From positions 33,251,501 through 33,315,500 of the forward strand of contig CM077011.1 in assembly GCA_039090855.1 (NCBI GenBank): a stretch of 64,000 nt of DNA, read 5' to 3'. This document shows, in pieces, positions 52,291-64,000 of the stretch. This DNA is from Macrothele yani (lineage: Eukaryota > Arthropoda > Arachnida > Araneae > Macrothelidae). The position numbers and the translations under genes are program-made. The notes beneath the pieces were generated by a model. It was not told the DNA's origin. It saw only the letters and a list, made by a program, of their open reading frames with translations, and searched no databases. Each line of letters starts with the position of its first letter. Within the stretch, counting starts at the first letter, position 1.

Positions 52291-55200
52291 ACCGCTCTTC
52301 CACAAAAACGAATGTACGTAAAAATTCAGGGATTCCAACTTCGACAACAACGGTCCGAGAATTTTTGTAAAATTATATTCTCAAGATTTGCGCACGATTA
52401 AATCCTTTGCTTTTGATTAAATCCTTTGTTTCTCAATCCTCGTTGACTGAACATATGCAGTACGCACTTCCACAGAAACTTCTGGCTATAAAACCCATGC
52501 GGAATTGGATTATAAAAAAAAACATGGGGAATTGCTCCGTAAAACTCATGCAGAGTTGGGCCATCAGTTTGCGGGGGGGGGGGTAAAATCGGTATTGTTA
52601 CACGGCACTAGCAGTGTTCCTGCCGAGTCGGCCGGTAACGGTGCTTGAGACCTGAAGTACAATTTAGTTGGCCGCGGCACCAGGTGAGAATCTCAGGTGC
52701 ACTGCTGCACTCAAAGATTCACACCAGAACATAAAAAATGAAAAGTTGAAGAATGACCCGAAGCATAAGGCTTGGGTGAATCCACCGTGTGAACAAAATA
52801 ACGACAACAAATAAAAAATAAAATAAAATAAAAAAAATGATACTTTGGGATCAGAGTTGTGATGAGGTTCACCCGCAATCACCAATTCGTGACTGAGTGT
52901 AGTGGTCCGGATCTTACTCCGGTACATTCAATCCCCAACCAGCCAGTACAACACTCACTTTCGCAAATAACACATGATTCTCAAATACACAACACAACAT
53001 TTAATAACGTTCTGCGAGATTTAAACAGATATGGCGCTCTCTAGGCGCATAGACAATTGCCCCTCATATGTGGGCAGCATACGGTGTCACACTTTACTGT
53101 CGGAAGACGCAAGCCGACTGAGTCTCCACCGGACTATCTGAACAAGAGATACTACTCGTTTACACACTAAATAGAGCTGCAGGTGATATTCATATACGAT
53201 TGCTTAGAGAATGAAAAAAAATTATATGCAAACGATCACATTAAAAATACTCGCGACACAAAATACACAAGCACGTTAATTTGCGGAATAAGATTATAGG
53301 TGCGAAATACTGCCAAAGTTAATTAACTAAATCTAATAAGCATGCACATGCAGATCTCTTCTCCGCTCGCTTTGGCCCTGAACCAAAGTTAAAAGAAACT
53401 GTCCCGCCCAGCGGAATTTGTGGCCACACCCTCTCCCTTATTCATGTAAAAAAAAATAATCAGGAAATGGGCCCTGTAAGAAATTGAAATCTGTATGTGC
53501 AGGTATTTCCTCTGAGGTTCAGTCACTCAGCATTACTGCATCTATGTCCATGCAGCTTTGGGTGTCGGGATGGCACAAGTTCGCAGATGTGCGAAGAAAG
53601 AAAAAGGAAATATCCATCTACTTACAGTTTCGTGACTTTGCTGTGCAAATCCAGTGTGCATCACATAATATCACACGACAAAAAAAAAACACGCACACAC
53701 ACACAGACACTTGCACCATGTGGCAGCACCGATGATTCAACACTTCACTTTGACGCTTGATGTAAATGAAGCACACAATTAATATGGTGATATCACGCCG
53801 CACTTTGTTGCGCTGATGCGAGTATACACGGATCCACTCTTGTGAAGATTTAAAGGTGGCCGTTAAAAAAAAAATAGCCCCTCTCACATCTGCTGTTGCA
53901 GTTTCCGAGACAGATTTTCTGTGTTCCTGGGAAATGATTTCTGTTGTCGTGAAGAAATAATTTCTGACCATCAACTGTTTGGAGAGTGGGACACATTCAA
54001 TTCCGCTGCTGCTATAGTAGATTCCGTCCGTCGCAACCTTCCGTCCTTTTTGACCGTTCATTCCCAATTCGGTCAGTTCCTTTCCGTTAGCATAACATCT
54101 ACCCTGCCTGAGTACGCAGTTCAAATATGTCCCTCGCAGGTTTTGTTTCCATTTTTTTATCGAGTTGCGACCGCCAGCCCTGAGATTAATTTTCTCGGCC
54201 GAGCGAAATCAGACGTGCTTTTACCTTAAGCGTATATCGGCAACTCAACATTTCACCTGTATATTTGTTAGGTATCGAAGCCACCGCTCTTACGCTCATA
54301 TTTTTCTTTCGCCATGTTTTTATCCCGTCGCACTTACACGTAGTGGCTTCGCTGCTTACGTGACCATACACACGCACACATGGGGCCTCGCTTCGCCCCG
54401 TAAGACAAGCGCGTCTCTTCACTTCCTCCACAGTAGGGGATGAATGGGGGTGACGATTCCACACTGCAGTGATTGGCATCCGAACCCGACTTTGCTTGGC
54501 TTCGCTTCTCATTGGAATGACCACTGTCCACTCGCAGACTTCTTAATTTGCCTGTAACTTGGCTTTCATTAGGCCAAACAGTCGCTGATTTCCATTACGC
54601 TCCAGCCTAGAAATTTCTGCTTTATCCCGCGGATTCAGGCATTCTGCTGTCTTTATGGCAAACTGGCATCTCCATCAGCCGCCTCGAGTTGTCTCCATTT
54701 CTTACCAAAAATGCGGGGAGGTTCGCTGCTTCATTTTTTCCAATTCATTTTTCAGATCCAAGGCATCCAGCCTTTCACATCGGAGAGCGTACAGACAACT
54801 GAACTTTCTTCCTTATGTTCATGCCAAGTGCGAACTCTTATTTTTCTGCACGGACCACACAGAGAGCAATTGTTCTCGAAAATGCCCCAAACAATCGACG
54901 AATTTACGATTATTCGCTAAACCTTTTGTCCCCATCTTCATTCATTTACTCAAGTGGACCCCTCTTCGAAATGTACCTCTTTCTCTTTCCGTGTTGCTTA
55001 GGCTTCCTGTCAGCTGCGCCTTGATATTTATGACCTAACAGAGCTATTCTGAGACCACCCAGCCAGAGAGAGAATTCTTCGCCTCTTTTCTTTCCAAACC
55101 CTCAGATAAAACTTTATCTGCTGTTTACACTTTTAAACTCCAATCAAGCCTCGAACATAATTAATACTTAATTAATTTCATACATCAATCACGCCCATTA

Positions 55201-56104
55201 ATTACTAAATTAATAGCGGGGGTGGGTCGTAACATCGGCCCCTCCTCAAGAAATCCAGAAGTCCTCTTCTGGGCCTATCGCTTTGCTCTTATCAATTTCC
55301 AGAGCAACCATTGAGTGCTACCTTTTCCCACAGGTAGAAACAATTCAAAATGGCAAAAATATTGCGTTTCTTGCCTTCAAGAGCATTGGAGCGACTTCCT
55401 AATTATCCCGCAATTTTGTTAATTAATTTTAGAGAACAGCCGAAAGAAAAAACAACGTAAATGAGAAATAAAAAAAAAAAGCTGTGAACTGTAAAAGAAC
55501 ATGTGAGCCTGCCGAACTGTGATTCCTAGCTGCCTCATACCATACGCAACATGGCGGACAAATTTTAGAGTTTTCTTCAGGTTTTACGATGGGGGGGGGG
55601 GTGTCCACTGTAACAGTATTCTTGCAGAAATGGGGAACCTCGTACAAATGTTGCTCATTGCAAGCAATAGGAAATCTCAGATTTATAAACCTTTCTTTTC
55701 CCCCTAGAGAAGTATTAATTGTTGTTTTGGGGTTGAATCAATATTTAAGTTAAATTTTCAGTTCAAGTAGATGCAGTTAATTCTATTTGTATTTAAATTT
55801 CGTAATAAGCATTTGTATGCAGGAAATACAACATTTTCAACAATCGACTTCGGTTCGAGAAAATCAGCTAGCACAGGCTAATGACGCAGGTCAAATGACA
55901 GACACAATGAATTGCGCGAAGATAGATAGCTCTATCCAACGTGCTCACTGGAGTGAAGTAAATTATTTTGACAGTTGTTTTTCTGTTCTTGCCTGGCTAG
56001 TCTTACACGAGTACTAAACTTCCGTCATGTTGCGCCAGCCAACTTCTTTCCCAATACAGAACACACTCAGAATAGTTTCAAGGCCGCAATTTCTTTAACA
56101 GTAA
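52291..56104. other. Unannotated region, no gene recognised
   Basis: Contains a G9 run (about 52574), an (AAAAT)n tract (about 52815), a CA-rich tract (about 53690), a G10 run (about 55590) and a C/T-rich segment (54000-55080) with several overlapping open frames on both strands. None of their translations shows a family motif. A decayed LTR element or an untranslated host exon cannot be excluded. Confidence 0.4.
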
Positions 56105-56320
56105 GTAAAACAAATTTTGAAGATGACAATCCGATTTTTGGTGTAAATGTGACAAGGATGGCAAGTCAGATAATTTCCGAAAACTTGAAAATTTCATCGT
56201 CCTGGAGCGAGACTCGAATCCGCGTCTCCCAGATTGCGCCCGGGTATGCTAACCACTACACCACACAGAACGAATAGTCTCAAGTTTCTGCTTAATTTGA
56301 ATATAACCATCACAGGATTC
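56105..56320 (-). mobile_element. tRNA-derived SINE (family G)
   Basis: On minus: tRNA-like 56198-56272 (GGTGTAGTGGTTAGCATACC, box B GATTCGAGTCTCG) followed by the tail GATGAAATTTTCAAGTTTTC, ATCTGACTTGCCATCCTTGT and CACCAAAAATCGGATTGTCA. Confidence 0.8.
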
Positions 56321-56412
56321 GCTAGTCGAAGCAACCGGCATTCATGTTTAGCTAATCTGGAGGTTAATAATCATATCCTGTGATTGCCCGGAGGAGCAGA
56401 TAAATCATGAAA

Positions 56413-56728
56413 TAAATACGGGATTATATCATACAGTATAATATAAATTTTGAAGATTACAATCCGATTTTTGGTGTATATGTGACAAGGATGGTAAGAC
56501 AGATAATTATATTCAAATTAATAGGAAACTTGAGACTAGTCGTTCTGGGTGGTGTAGTGGTTAGCATAGCCGGGCGCTATCTGGGAGATGCGGTTTCGAG
56601 TCCCGCTTCAGGACGATGAAATTTTCAAATTTTCGGAAATTAACTGACTTGCCATCCTTTTCACATTTACACCAAAAATCGGATTGTCATCTTCAAAATT
56701 TGTATTATATGGTGTAATCCCGTATTTA
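56413..56728 (+). mobile_element. Family G SINE with an inverted extra copy of its tail
   Basis: tRNA-like 56541-56615 followed by the tail to 56728. The same tail, inverted, lies upstream at 56413-56508, so the tRNA-like core sits between inverted repeats of about 95 bp (TAAATACGGGATTA…). Confidence 0.75.
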
Positions 56729-56841
56729 TTGCATGAATAAGTAAAACATTTTATACTGTCGCAGTAAATCCGAAGATTCTTTCAATTACAAGAGTTGTCC
56801 CGAAACAACTGAGAATGTTTTTATGAAAAAATATGCGTACC

Positions 56842-57440
56842 TTAATTATCAAGTAAGTGGTCGTCTTTTCCGAAATACTCTTCATTGCATCGAATACAGG
56901 TGTTCCAACGTTCCTCCCACTTTCTGAATGTCTTCTGGAGTTCTTTTTCTGAAATGCAGTTGAAGCACCCTTGCGCAGCTGTAATAAGTTGTTGATCAGT
57001 CTGAAATTGTCGTCTCCGTAATGTCTTTTTTAACATGGGGAACAACCAGGAGTCATGTGGTGACAAGTCTGGACTATGTGTAGGTTAAGGCGTCAACTTA
57101 ATATTCATTTTCTCCAAATAAGAAACGACATATTTGGCCTTGTGCGGCCTTGCAGTGGGCCGCACGTTAAAAGAAATGAGGAACCCAAGTTGAACAAACT
57201 CGTTTCATGTCCAAATGCTCAGTTAAAATTCTGTGAATTGATGATTTTGAAATGTGAACCATATCTTCTATATCTCTAATTGATATGTGTCTGTCTTCCC
57301 GTATAATAACACCTATTGTTTTGATGTTTACCTCTGTACAGGGACGTACCGTAAATCCCCGCAACCGTCGCAGTCCGCGGGGGCCCGGAAAGGATGTCCC
57401 ACGAATCACTCTAAAAATGACTTTCCTGAAAAAACACAGC
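56842..57440 (-). pseudogene. Mariner-like transposase with internal deletion
   Basis: On minus, the HTH part reads EVNIKTIGVIIREDRHISIR then ISKSSIHRILTEHLDMKRVC and STWVPHFF. It is then joined, through about 110 bp, directly to the C-terminal block SPHDSWLFPMLKKTLRRRQF and WEERWNTCIRCNEEYFGKD. The first and second catalytic Asp segments are missing. Ends not resolved. Confidence 0.8.
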
Positions 57441-57713
57441 ATGATTTTTTCAAGATCGGCTGGTGGTTAAGGAGGACAGTGTGGAAGGGGATGAAGTTAG
57501 CTTTCCTTACTAAAGCCTCCTCCGTTCTCCCCTCTCTTAGCACAACCCCCCCCCCAACTTCCTGTGTAGGTCGCGGTACCACGAGGACCGCCTCCTGCCT
57601 GCCGTAGTTCTAGAAAGAAAGGGTGACTGAACTGTAAGTAAATCGTTTTTAATACACATTTCAATATCACGTTATCTACTAGTGTTAGAAACAGTCTTAT
57701 ACTTACAAATTTT

Positions 57714-57942
57714 TTAGTTTTTTTTTTTTTTTTTATATGAGATTTAACGACTACCGTGAGCAACTCAATGGGCTATAAGCAGTCACCCGCCCCTAATTTA
57801 GGGCCACTGGTTCCAGGGAAGGGAGAGAGCCAGGGCGGTAAGACAAAAACAACATCCATGCCTCACCCGGATTCGAACCCGGACCCTTCTCGGGCGAATG
57901 ATCATAAGCCAGCGCTTAGACCACTGCGCCGCTAGGGCGGCC
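57714..57942 (-). mobile_element. SINE-A copy with 11-bp target duplication
   Basis: TTACAAATTTT on both sides (57703-57713 and 57943-57953). T-run at the left, box B GGTTCGAATCC..G on minus. Confidence 0.92.
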
Positions 57943-57953
57943 TTACAAATTTT

Positions 57954-58599
57954 CACTACCAAAACTTCACTCTTAAGTGTTAATGAAATGATGCAAGCTC
58001 AGCTGTTAATATTAATAGTGACCTCTGCATGACGCAAAATCTAACAAGATTCACATAGTCAGGAAGCGAATAAACATCTTGATCTTAGAATTACATTTTT
58101 CTAAATGTTATGAGTTTAGATATAATATAAAATTTAGGAGGATTTACATGAAATTGTTGTAAAATCGAGATCGATATTAAATTATTGGTAATTTGAATTC
58201 GAATGCAAAATTGGTTTTAAGCTCTGAAATGAATGTGGGTATAATATATGAAAATTGAATGATTTAAAAAAAGGGGGCTCCTGAATGTTTCTTGCGGGGG
58301 TGGGGGTCCTTCACTTTTTGTGGAACAACAGTGCCTCTGTAACACTCGTTGAAGGTCGTCTTCCATGCACGATTAAAGCCACCGATTCAGACAATCCACA
58401 AATTCTTTATGCCATATGTAAATTGTTGATTTTTCTAGATATTAATCTTTACAAGCCTCTTTCATAAGACGGAAAGTCTTTCTGACAGACTTCTTAATTC
58501 GACAGCAAAGTTTAATGGCGCATCATTGTTCCTATTTCACATTCATTTTTTAGAAACATCCCAGCGTGAAAACACTTGTTAGAGAAAAGAAGAATTGAA
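57954..58599. other. AT-rich sequence before the satellite, nothing recognised
   Basis: No ORF with motifs. A short G-rich patch (58292-58308). Confidence 0.4.
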
Positions 58600-61500
58600 A
58601 GCAAACAGAATATAAATTCTGAATTTGCTTATACCACTTACTGGTCATCCACAGATAAATCAATGAAGGAAGAAATATTCCTCAAAATACATGGGAAATC
58701 GATAGAATATTCAAAGCAAACAGAATATAAATTCTGAATTTGCTTTGCCACTTACTAATCATCCACAGATAAATCAATGAAGGAAGAAATAATCCTCGTA
58801 ATACATGGGAAATCGATAGAATATTCAAAGCAAACAGAATATAAATTCTGAATTTGCTTGTACCACTTACTGGTCATCCACAGATAAATCAAACGAACGG
58901 AGAAATAATCCTCATAATACATGGGAAATCGATAGAATATTCAAAGCAAACAGAATATAAATTCTGAATTTGCTTCTGCCACTTACTGGTCATCCAGAGA
59001 TAAATCAATGAAGGAAGAAATATTCCTCATAATACATGGGAAATCGATAGAATATTCAAAGCAAACAGAATATAAATTCTGAATTTGCTTGTATCACTTA
59101 CTGGTCATCCACAGATAAATCAATGAAGGAAGAAATATTCCCCATAATACATGAGAAATCGTTAGAATATTCAGAGCAAACAGAATATAAATTCTGAATT
59201 TGCTTGTACCACTTACTGGTCATCCACAGATAAATCAATGAAGGAAGAAATATTCCTCATAATACATGGGAAATCGATAGAATATTCAAAGCAAACAGAA
59301 TATAAATTCTGAATTTGCTTGTACCACTTACTGGTCATCCACAGATAAATCAATGAAGGAAGAAATATTCCTCATAATACATGAGAAATCGATAGAATAT
59401 TCAAAGCAAACAGAATATAAATTCTGAATTTGCTTGTACCACTTTACTGGTCATCCACAGATAAATCAATGAAGGAAGAAATAATCCTCATAATACATGG
59501 GAAATCGATAGAATATTCAAAGCAAACAGAATATAAATTCTGAATTTGCTTGTACCACTTACTGGTCATCCACAGATAAATCAATGAAGAAAGAAATAAT
59601 TCCTCATAATACATGGGAAATCGATAGAATATTCAAAGCAAACAGAATATAAATTCTGAATTTGCTTGTACCACTTACTGGTCATCCACAGATAAATCAA
59701 TGAAGGAAGAAATAATCCTCATAATACATGGGAAATCGATAGAATATTCAAAGCAAACAGAATATAAATTCTGAATTTGCTTGTACCACTTACTGGTCAT
59801 CCACAGATAAATCAATGAAGGAAGAAATAATCCTCATAATACATGGGAAATCGATAGAATATTCAAAGCAAACAGAATATAAATTCTGAATTTGCTTCTG
59901 CCACTTACTGGTCATCCACAGATAAATCAATGAAGGAAGAAATATTCCTCATAATACATGGGAAATCGATAGAATATTCAAAGCAAACAGAATATAAATT
60001 CTGAATTTGCTTGTATCACTTACTGGTCATCCACAGATAAATCAATGAAGGAAGAAATATTCCTCATAATACATGGAACATCGTTAGAATATTCAGAGCA
60101 AACAGAATATAAATTCTGAATTTGCTTATACCATTTACTGGTCATCCACAGATAAATCAATGAAGGAAGAAAATTTCCTCATAATACATGGGAAATCGAT
60201 AGAATATTCAAAGCAAACAGAATATAAATTCTGAATTTGCTTCTGCCACTTACTGGTCATCCACAGATAAATCAATGAAGGAAGAAATATTCCTCATAAT
60301 ACATGGGAAATCGATAGAATATTCAAAGCAAACAAAATATGAATTCTGAATTTGCTTGTACCACTTACTGGTCATCCACAGATAAATCAATGAAGGAAGA
60401 AATAATCCTCATAATACATGGGAAATCGATAGAATATTCAAAGCAAACAGAATATAAATTCTGAATTTGCTTGTACCACTTACTGGTCATCCACAGATAA
60501 ATCAATGAAGAAAGAAATAATCCTCATAATACATGGGAAATCGATAGAATATTCAAAGCAAACAGAATATAAATTCTGAATTTGCTTCTGCCATTTACTG
60601 GTCATCCACAAATAAATCAATGAAGGAAGAAATAATCCTCATAATACCTGGGAAATCGATAGAATATTCAAAGCAAACAGAATATAAATTCTGAATTTGC
60701 TTGTACCACTTACTGGTCATCCACAGATAAATCAATGAAGGAAGAAATATTCCTTATAATACATGAGAAATCGATAGAATATTCAAAGCAAACAGAATAT
60801 AAATTCTGAATTTGCTTATACCATTTACTGGTCATCCACAAATAAATCAATGAAGGAAGAAATAATCCTCATAATACATGGGAAATCGATAGAATATTCA
60901 AAGCAAACAGAATATAAATTCTGAATTTGCTTCTGCCACTTACTGGTCATCCACAGATAAATCAATGAAGGAAGAAATATTCCCCATAATACATGAGAAA
61001 TCGATAGAATATTCAAAGCAAACAGAATATAAATTCTGAATTTGCTTGTACCACTTACTGGTCATCCACAGATAAATCAATGAAGGAAGAAATATTCCCC
61101 ATAATACATGAGAAATCGATAGAATATTCAAAGCAAACAGAATATAAATTCTGAATTTGCTTGTACCACTTACTGGTCATCCACAGATAAATCAATGAAG
61201 GAAGAAATATTCCTTATAATACATGAGAAATCGATAGAATATTCAAAGCAAACAGAATATAAATTCTGAATTTGCTTATACCATTTACTGGTCATCCACA
61301 AATAAATCAATGAAGGAAGAAATAATCCTCATAATACATGGGAAATCGATAGAATATTCAAAGCAAACAGAATATAAATTCTGAATTTGCTTCTGCCACT
61401 TACTGGTCATCCACAGATAAATCAATGAAGGAAGAAATATTCCTCATAATACATGGGAAATCGATAGAATATTCAAAGCAAACAGAATATGAATTCTGAA

Positions 61501-64000
61501 TTTGCTTGTACCACTTACTGGTCATCTACAGATAAATCAATGAAGGAAGAAATAATCCTCATAATACATATGAAATCGATAGAATATTCAAAGCAAACAG
61601 AATATAAATTCTGAATTTGCTTGTACCACTTACTGGTCATCCACAGATAAATCAATGAAGAAAGAAATAATCCTCATAATACATGGGAAATCGATAGAAT
61701 ATTCAAAGCAAACAGAATATAAATTCTGAATTTGCTTCTGCCATTTACTGGTCATCCACAAATAAATCAATGAAGGAAGAAATATTCCTCATAATACATG
61801 GGAAATCGATAGAATATTCAAAGCAAACAGAATATAAATTCTGAATTTGCTTGTATCACTTACTGGTCATCCACAGATAAATCAATGAAGGAAGAAATAT
61901 TCCTCAAAATACATGGAACATCGTTAGAATATTCAGAGCAAACAGAATATAAATTCTGAATTTGCTTATACCATTTACTGGTCATCCACAGATAAATCAA
62001 TGAAGGAAGAAAATTTCCTCATAATACATGGGAATTCGATGGAATATTCAAAGCAAACAGAATATAAATTCTGAATTTGCTTCTGCCACTTACTGGTCAT
62101 CCACAGATAAATCAATGAAGGAAGAAATATTCCTCATAATACATGGGAAATCGATAGAATATTCAAAGCAAACAGAATATGAATTCTGAATTTGCTTGTA
62201 CCACTTACTGGTCATCCACAGATAAATCAATGAAGGAAGAAATAATCCTCATAATACATGGGAAATCGATAGAATATTCAAAGCAAACAGAATATAAATT
62301 CTGAATTTGCTTGTACCACTTACTGGTCATCCACAGATAAATCAATGAAGAAAGAAATAATCCTCATAATACATGGGAAATCGATAGAATATTCAAAGCA
62401 AACAGAATATAAATTCTGAATTTGCTTCTGCCATTTACTGGTCATCCACAAATAAATCAATGAAGGAAGAAATAATCCTCATAATACCTGGGAAATCGAT
62501 AGAATATTCAAAGCAAACAGAATATAAATTCTGAATTTGCTTGTACCACTTACTGGTCATCCACAGATAAATCAATGAAGGAAGAAATATTCCTTATAAT
62601 ACATGAGAAATCGATAGAATATTCAAAGCAAACAGAATATAAATTCTGAATTTGCTTATACCATTTACTGGTCATCCACAAATAAATCAATGAAGGAAGA
62701 AATAATCCTCATAATACATGGGAAATCGATAGAATATTCAAAGCAAACAGAATATAAATTCTGAATTTGCTTCTGCCACTTACTGGTCATCCACAGATAA
62801 ATCAATGAAGGAAGAAATATTCCCCATAATACATGAGAAATCGATAGAATATTCAAAGCAAACAGAATATAAATTCTGAATTTGCTTGTACCACTTACTG
62901 GTCATCCACAGATAAATCAATGAAGGAAGAAATATTCCCCATAATACATGAGAAATCGATAGAATATTCAAAGCAAACAGAATATAAATTCTGAATTTGC
63001 TTGTACCACTTACTGGTCATCCACAGATAAATCAATGAAGGAAGAAATATTCCTTATAATACATGAGAAATCGATAGAATATTCAAAGCAAACAGAATAT
63101 AAATTCTGAATTTGCTTATACCATTTACTGGTCATCCACAAATAAATCAATGAAGGAAGAAATAATCCTCATAATACATGGGAAATCGATAGAATATTCA
63201 AAGCAAACAGAATATAAATTCTGAATTTGCTTCTGCCACTTACTGGTCATCCACAGATAAATCAATGAAGGAAGAAATATTCCTCATAATACATGGGAAA
63301 TCGATAGAATATTCAAAGCAAACAGAATATGAATTCTGAATTTGCTTGTACCACTTAATGGTCATCTACAGATAAATCAATGAAGGAAGAAATAATCCTC
63401 ATAATACATATGAAATCGATAGAATATTCAAAGCAAACAGAATATAAATTCTGAATTTGCTTGTACCACTTACTGGTCATCCACAGATAAATCAATGAAG
63501 AAAGAAATAATCCTCATAATACATGGGAAATCGATAGAATATTCAAAGCAAACAGAATATAAATTCTGAATTTGCTTCTGCCATTTACTGGTCATCCACA
63601 AATAAATCAATGAAGGAAGAAATATTCCTCATAATACATGGGAAATCGATAGAATATTCAAAGCAAACAGAATATAAATTCTGAATTTGCTTGTATCACT
63701 TACTGGTCATCCACAGATAAATCAATGAAGGAAGAAATATTCCTCAAAATACATGGAACATCGTTAGAATATTCAGAGCAAACAGAATATAAATTCTGAA
63801 TTTGCTGATACCATTTACTGGTCATCCACAGATAAATCAATGAAGGAAGAAAATTTCCTCATAATACATGGGAAATCGATAGAATATTCAAAGCAAACAG
63901 AATATAAATTCTGAATTTGCTTCTGCCACTTACTGGTCATCCACAGATAAATCAATGAAGGAAGAAATATTCCTCATAATACATGGGAAATCGATAGAAT
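58600..64000. repeat. 115-bp satellite array, about 47 monomers, 1840-bp higher-order period
   Basis: Monomer: CAAAGCAAACAGAATATAAA, TTCTGAATTTGCTTGTACCA, CTTACTGGTCATCCACAGAT, then AATGAAGGAAGAAATAATCC and ATGGGAAATCGATAGAATAT. The rare variant ACATGGAACATCGTTAG occurs at 60071, 61911 and 63751, exactly 1840 bp (16 monomers) apart, and other variants keep the same step. Each monomer has a dyad CAGAAT….ATTCTG. The array runs off the right edge. Confidence 0.97.

Noticed and set aside
53618..54124. A 168-codon open frame on the minus strand
   Set aside because: No recognisable domain, it overlaps open frames on the other strand, and low-complexity (CVCVCVFFF) arises from a CA-rich tract.
52640..55260. 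An LTR retrotransposon suggested by the GGGTCGTAACATC-type sequence near 55225
   Set aside because: I found no paired long terminal repeats, primer site or gag/pol motifs.
56198..56615. Two tRNA genes in opposite orientation
   Set aside because: Both are followed by the same SINE tail, so they are SINE heads rather than a tRNA cluster.
58600..64000. A CRISPR-like array
   Set aside because: The whole 115-bp unit is repeated with no unique spacers, and the window is clearly animal DNA.
58600..64000. A CENP-B box in the satellite monomer
   Set aside because: No monomer contains the NTTCG….CGGGN pattern.

Overview
This is a eukaryotic, animal window, most likely from an arthropod and perhaps a chelicerate. 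The evidence is long introns with GT-AG splice sites, dense Tc1/mariner, hAT, Penelope-like and RTE-type elements, several tRNA-derived SINE families, and satellite DNA. I could not fix the species. The only host gene I can support is the 3' part of a CLCA gene (calcium-activated chloride channel regulator family) on the + strand. Its last four exons lie at 3527-3797, 11388-11549, 16668-16979 and 34657-35171. They encode 419 residues ending in a transmembrane helix and a short basic tail. Upstream exons lie to the left of the window.

Layout. 1-3526 holds two dispersed repeat elements and a broken Tc1 element. 3798-11387 (intron) holds a 51-bp minisatellite abutting a mariner that carries a long-inverted-repeat insertion, a Penelope endonuclease fragment, a SINE and a second broken Tc1. 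11550-16667 (intron) holds a 3 x 203-bp array, SINEs, a small inverted-repeat element and an array of about 148-bp monomers. 16980-34656 (intron) holds a mariner whose 3' end has been tandemly amplified, a hAT-like element with a perfect 8-bp target duplication and three nested SINEs, another foldback/148-bp repeat element, and four Tc1-like transposase remnants, one with an open catalytic region. The 3' UTR after 35171 has four TGTAAATA motifs overlapping AATAAA signals.

35430-58600 is intergenic or unannotated. It contains an uncharacterised ORF family between long inverted repeats, four more Tc1-like remnants and one mariner remnant, an array with CTCF-like cores, modular SINEs, a degenerate array of about 34-bp units, a hAT-type MITE with a target duplication, and an RTE-type LINE split by a SINE. 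58600-64000 is a 115-bp satellite with a 1840-bp (16-monomer) higher-order period, continuing past the right edge.

Apart from CLCA, nearly everything recognisable is mobile or tandemly repeated. The most promising undescribed material is the pair of composite repeat families built of about 148-bp monomers. Each ends in a GGAC-rich tract and each carries a recurrent transcription-factor-like motif (DR1 in one, CTCF-like in the other). The SINE family with exchanged tRNA-like cores and the ORF inside long inverted repeats are next.
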